Part shown: positions 61,396 to 64,000 of the stretch, piece after piece
How the letters are laid out: every line of letters starts with the position of its first letter
Numbering within the stretch: position 1 is the first letter of the stretch
Assembly (NCBI GenBank): GCA_965226155.1
Contig: OZ245331.1
Coordinates: forward strand, 1,054,001 to 1,118,000
DNA: 64,000 bases
Direction of reading: 5' to 3'
Source: G965226155 sp965226155
GTDB taxonomy: Bacteria; Pseudomonadota; Gammaproteobacteria; Eutrophobiales; Eutrophobiaceae
The notes under the pieces: generated by a model
Told to the model about the DNA's origin: nothing
Database searches by the model: none
What the model saw: the letters and a program-made list of their open reading frames with translations, nothing else
Translations under genes and position numbers: made by a program

Positions 61396-62084
61396 TTAGT
61401 CCGCGCGTTCCAGCGCCCATAGTTCGATGTGCTTAACGCCGGCCTGTCTATATCGCTTAGCACTCTCGTTGCCGGTAACGCCGGTGGTAATGATATCGTC
61501 CACTATGGCAATCGATCGGTAACTTACTGGTTTTTTAATGCGAAAAGCCCCCCCAGATTATTTTTACGTTGCTGGGGCGTAAGTTTGTATTGAGGTGCAG
61601 TAGCGCGCATGCGTTGCAATGAATGCCCCTCCACAGAGACATTTAACGCATTGCCGACTGTTTTTGCTATGTCTAGTGCCTGATTGAACCCCCTCAAATA
61701 ATGACGCAAGTAATGCAAGGGTACGGGGACTATTACCTGTGGTAGGGCAGTTGACTCATTATTTATACTACAAATGAGCGTGTTGATTAACGGCCGGACA
61801 ATGCTAAGATCTTGTTTGTATTTATATTTTTTAATTATCCGGTCAACCGGATAGCCATAACGATACGCTGTTAGAACCTTGTTTAGTTTAGGCGGTTTGC
61901 GTTGACACTTGCCACATACGCCCGGGTGTAGCATGGAGATGCCGCAGAGTTTACAGGCCTCCTTGATAGCGGGCAGATCAGCGAGACAACCCTGGCAAAT
62001 GACATGAAGAGACTCGGCACGTTTTGGGCACAAACAACAAAATGTAGGCAGGAGTGTTGTTACAAAATGCTTAAAATTTACCAT
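61396..62084 (-). pseudogene. comF: comF phosphoribosyltransferase-like gene, frameshifted
   Basis: The N-terminus has the zinc cluster (C-C-L-C, C-Q-G-C, C-K-L-C-G, C-G-K-C). The middle has V-P-V-P-L-H and R-G-F-N-Q-A-L-D-I-A. At a G7 run (plus-strand C-run 61548-61554) the frame shifts. The restored reading is G-G-A-F-R-I-K-K-P and the PRPP motif I-V-D-D-I-I-T-T-G-V-T-G, ending at 61396. Without it the PRPP site is lost. ComF takes part in DNA uptake and single-strand DNA handling. Confidence 0.85.
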
Positions 62085-62145
62085 CTGTAAACATACTCTC
62101 CCTGTATACAGTTGACAGCGCCAATCCCTAACATATCATTCCACT

Positions 62146-63162
62146 ATGTCCTTAGACAAGAACCCAAATACGGCGAATTCACTCACAACTCAAGACCAAG
62201 CTGATGATAATTTTGAGGCCAGCATCCGTCATGATTGGTCCCATAAAGAAGTGCGCCAATTGTTTTCTCTGCCATTTCACGATCTGATCCATCATGCACA
62301 CTCTGTGCACCGACGCTTTTTTGATCACAATGAAATTCAGTTAAGTACGCTATTAAACATTAAGTCCGGCGGTTGTCCGGAGGACTGTGCTTATTGTCCG
62401 CAAAGTGTGCGGTATAAAGCAGGTGTCGAAGACACACCCCTAATGGAAACGGATGAAGTTGTTGAGGCAGCAAAACTGGCGAAAGAAAAAGGCGCCACAC
62501 GATTTTGCATGGGTGCAGCTTGGCGCAGCCCTAAGGATAGGGACATGGCAAAAATTGAGGAAATGATAACCGCAGTTAAGAAGCTGGGTCTTGAAACCTG
62601 TGTCACGCTAGGAATGTTGAACAATCATCAGGCGCAGCGACTAAAATCTGTCGGCTTAGATTTTTATAATCATAATCTCGACACCTCTCCAGAATTTTAT
62701 AAACAGATCATCACAACCAGAGATTACCAAGACAGACTAGATACGTTAGAGAATGTACGTGATGCAGGAATAAATGTTTGTTGTGGAGGGATAGTTGGGA
62801 TGGGTGAAGGCGCAGAAGACCGAGCGTCATTACTGAGACAGCTTTCTAATATGAAAACTCATCCTGAGAGTGTGCCCATAAACATGTTAGTAAAGGTAGC
62901 CGGTACTCCGCTTGCAAGCGCGGAAGGGATCGACCCATTGGAAATAGTCAGAACGATTGCCGTCACCCGCATCATGATGCCGGCTTCCTATGTGCGATTG
63001 TCTGCAGGCCGTAACGAGATGTCTGAAGAGTTGCAAGCGCTATGCTTTTACTCTGGTGCCAATTCAATTTTTTATGGCGAAAAATTACTAACCACTGATA
63101 ACCCACAGCAGCAAAGGGATATGGCCTTGTTTGAGAAACTAGGCATACGGGTTATGCAATAG
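62146..63162 (+). CDS. bioB: Biotin synthase
   Basis: 338 residues, radical SAM. It has G-G-C-P-E-D-C-A-Y-C-P-Q-S near 76-88 (C-x3-C-x2-C), Y-N-H-N-L-D-T-S near 176-183 and the R260-type arginine in Y-V-R-L-S-A-G-R. It inserts sulfur into dethiobiotin. Leads bioB-bioF, the last genes of the window. Confidence 0.97.
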   Translation: MSLDKNPNTANSLTTQDQADDNFEASIRHDWSHKEVRQLFSLPFHDLIHHAHSVHRRFFDHNEIQLSTLLNIKSGGCPEDCAYCPQSVRYKAGVEDTPLMETDEVVEAAKLAKEKGATRFCMGAAWRSPKDRDMAKIEEMITAVKKLGLETCVTLGMLNNHQAQRLKSVGLDFYNHNLDTSPEFYKQIITTRDYQDRLDTLENVRDAGINVCCGGIVGMGEGAEDRASLLRQLSNMKTHPESVPINMLVKVAGTPLASAEGIDPLEIVRTIAVTRIMMPASYVRLSAGRNEMSEELQALCFYSGANSIFYGEKLLTTDNPQQQRDMALFEKLGIRVMQ

Positions 63163-63195
63163 CAAGATTGGGTCCGCAAACTTGACAGCATTAAA

Positions 63196-64000
63196 GTGTT
63201 TGGAATAGACGCTGGCAGTCGGCTGAAAAACCTCACTGACATGGGGTTGTTTCGACACGTCAACGTTTACTCATCAAAACAAGACGCTGAAATAGTCGTT
63301 GATGGCAGACGATATATTAATTTTTGTAGCAATGACTACCTTGGCTTAGCTAAACATCCGCGCGTCATTAGCGCATTTCAACAGGCTAGTGCTACATATG
63401 GTGTGGGCAGCTCTGCTTCACCAATGATATGTGGTAAGAGTGAGGCGCATGAATTATTGGAACAGCGTCTTGCTAAACGGCTAGGGCGTGAGCGGGTAGT
63501 TTTGATGTCATCAGGTTATATGGCAAACCTGGCTATTATTTCGGCGTTGATTACATCGCGTAGCCACAGCGTATATATGGACAAATTATGTCATGCCTCA
63601 ATGGTAGACGGAGCCGTATTGTCACGAGCGAGGATAAAACGATATCGTCATGCTGACCCAGATGCACTAAAGGCCTTGTTTGCAACCAATCAGGCGGCCG
63701 TAAAGTTAGTGCTTACCGAGTCTGTATTCAGCATGGATGGTGATATTGCCCCCCTTTCTTTATTGGCAGAACTTTGTGGCGACTATCAGGCATGTTTGAT
63801 AGTAGATGATGCCCATGGATTTGGTGTGCTAGGTGACAATGGTCTTGGTGGGCTTGATTATTTTTGCTTGGGAGAATCTGATGTGCCTCTGCTTATGGGG
63901 ACTTTGGGCAAGGCATTGGGGGTATATGGTGCCTTCGTTGCGGGCCCTAGTGAAATGATCGAATTAATCGTGCAGCATGCTAGGCCATATATTTACTCCA
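63196..64000 (+). CDS. bioF: 8-amino-7-oxononanoate synthase (partial, runs off the end)
   Basis: At least 268 residues of BioF. N-F-C-S-N-D-Y-L-G-L-A, the acyl-CoA loop G-S-S-A-S-P-M-I-C-G, D-D-A-H-G-F-G-V-L-G and PLP lysine in G-T-L-G-K-A-L-G are present. It joins pimeloyl-ACP (or CoA) and alanine in biotin synthesis. The frame is the same as bioB's and is open from the bioB stop. GTG 63196 gives the best fit to the family start, ATG 63241 is possible. No strong ribosome site is visible. Confidence 0.9.
   Translation, partial: MFGIDAGSRLKNLTDMGLFRHVNVYSSKQDAEIVVDGRRYINFCSNDYLGLAKHPRVISAFQQASATYGVGSSASPMICGKSEAHELLEQRLAKRLGRERVVLMSSGYMANLAIISALITSRSHSVYMDKLCHASMVDGAVLSRARIKRYRHADPDALKALFATNQAAVKLVLTESVFSMDGDIAPLSLLAELCGDYQACLIVDDAHGFGVLGDNGLGGLDYFCLGESDVPLLMGTLGKALGVYGAFVAGPSEMIELIVQHARPYIYS

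Noticed and set aside
1..64000. CRISPR array, intact insertion sequence, prophage or new defence operon
   Set aside because: No regular direct repeats with spacers, no full transposase or phage gene, and no cluster of unknown genes; apart from the accessory stretch the window is core chromosome.

Overview
This window is chromosomal DNA from a gammaproteobacterium that does not look like an enteric. The evidence is conserved gene order: fmdB-DUF502-aspS-yebC-ruvCAB-ybgC-tolQRAB-pal-cpoB-queE-queC, yrbG-kdsD-kdsC-lptCAB-rpoN-hpf-ptsN-rapZ-HPr, hisAFIE-tatABC, ilvE next to lipopolysaccharide core genes, and mnmE-yidC-yidD-rnpA-rpmH / dnaA-dnaN-recF-gyrB around the origin. The DNA is moderately AT-rich. 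No species is claimed.

Layout. 1-0.6 kb: C-terminal TPR part of a BepA-like protein. 0.6-5.4 kb: an accessory stretch (CPBP protease, LicD-like transferase, alanine/sodium symporter, metallo-beta-lactamase-fold protein). Each of these four genes is followed by a copy of one ~29-bp palindrome, and the stretch ends at tRNA-Lys(UUU). 5.4-21.4 kb: the aspS-ruv-tol-pal-que block, interrupted by nrtR-nadA with two matching upstream palindromes. 21.4-24.5 kb: a broken lytic transglycosylase and a MurU-like nucleotidyltransferase, both on the minus strand. 24.5-35.8 kb: Kdo and LPS-transport genes, sigma-54, the nitrogen-type PTS and mgtE. 35.8-43.9 kb: polA, hisAFIE, tatABC. 44.1-51.3 kb: ilvE and an LPS core/ligase cluster. 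51.3-55.1 kb: mnmE, yidC, yidD, rnpA and rpmH, leftward. 55.3-61.4 kb: dnaA, dnaN, recF and gyrB, rightward, with a likely oriC between dnaA and dnaN. 61.4-64 kb: comF remnant, bioB and the start of bioF.

The main theme is gene decay among intact housekeeping genes. At least seven genes carry lesions: DUF502 protein (in-frame TAA), an AhpD-like protein (frameshift), mltF (two frameshifts), kdsC (TAA plus frameshift), a DUF6165 gene (frameshift at an A12 tract), recF (three frameshifts plus TAA) and comF (frameshift at a G7 tract). Many indels lie in mononucleotide runs. About fifty core genes, including long ones (polA, gyrB, aspS, yidC), read cleanly. This suggests a lineage in early genome reduction, although homopolymer assembly error must be excluded.

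Other signals worth attention are a perfect parS-like palindrome inside the dying recF gene, three DnaA boxes after dnaA, a probable NrtR double operator, and the gene-by-gene spacing of the palindromic repeat in the accessory stretch. I found no CRISPR array, no intact transposase and no obvious new defence system.
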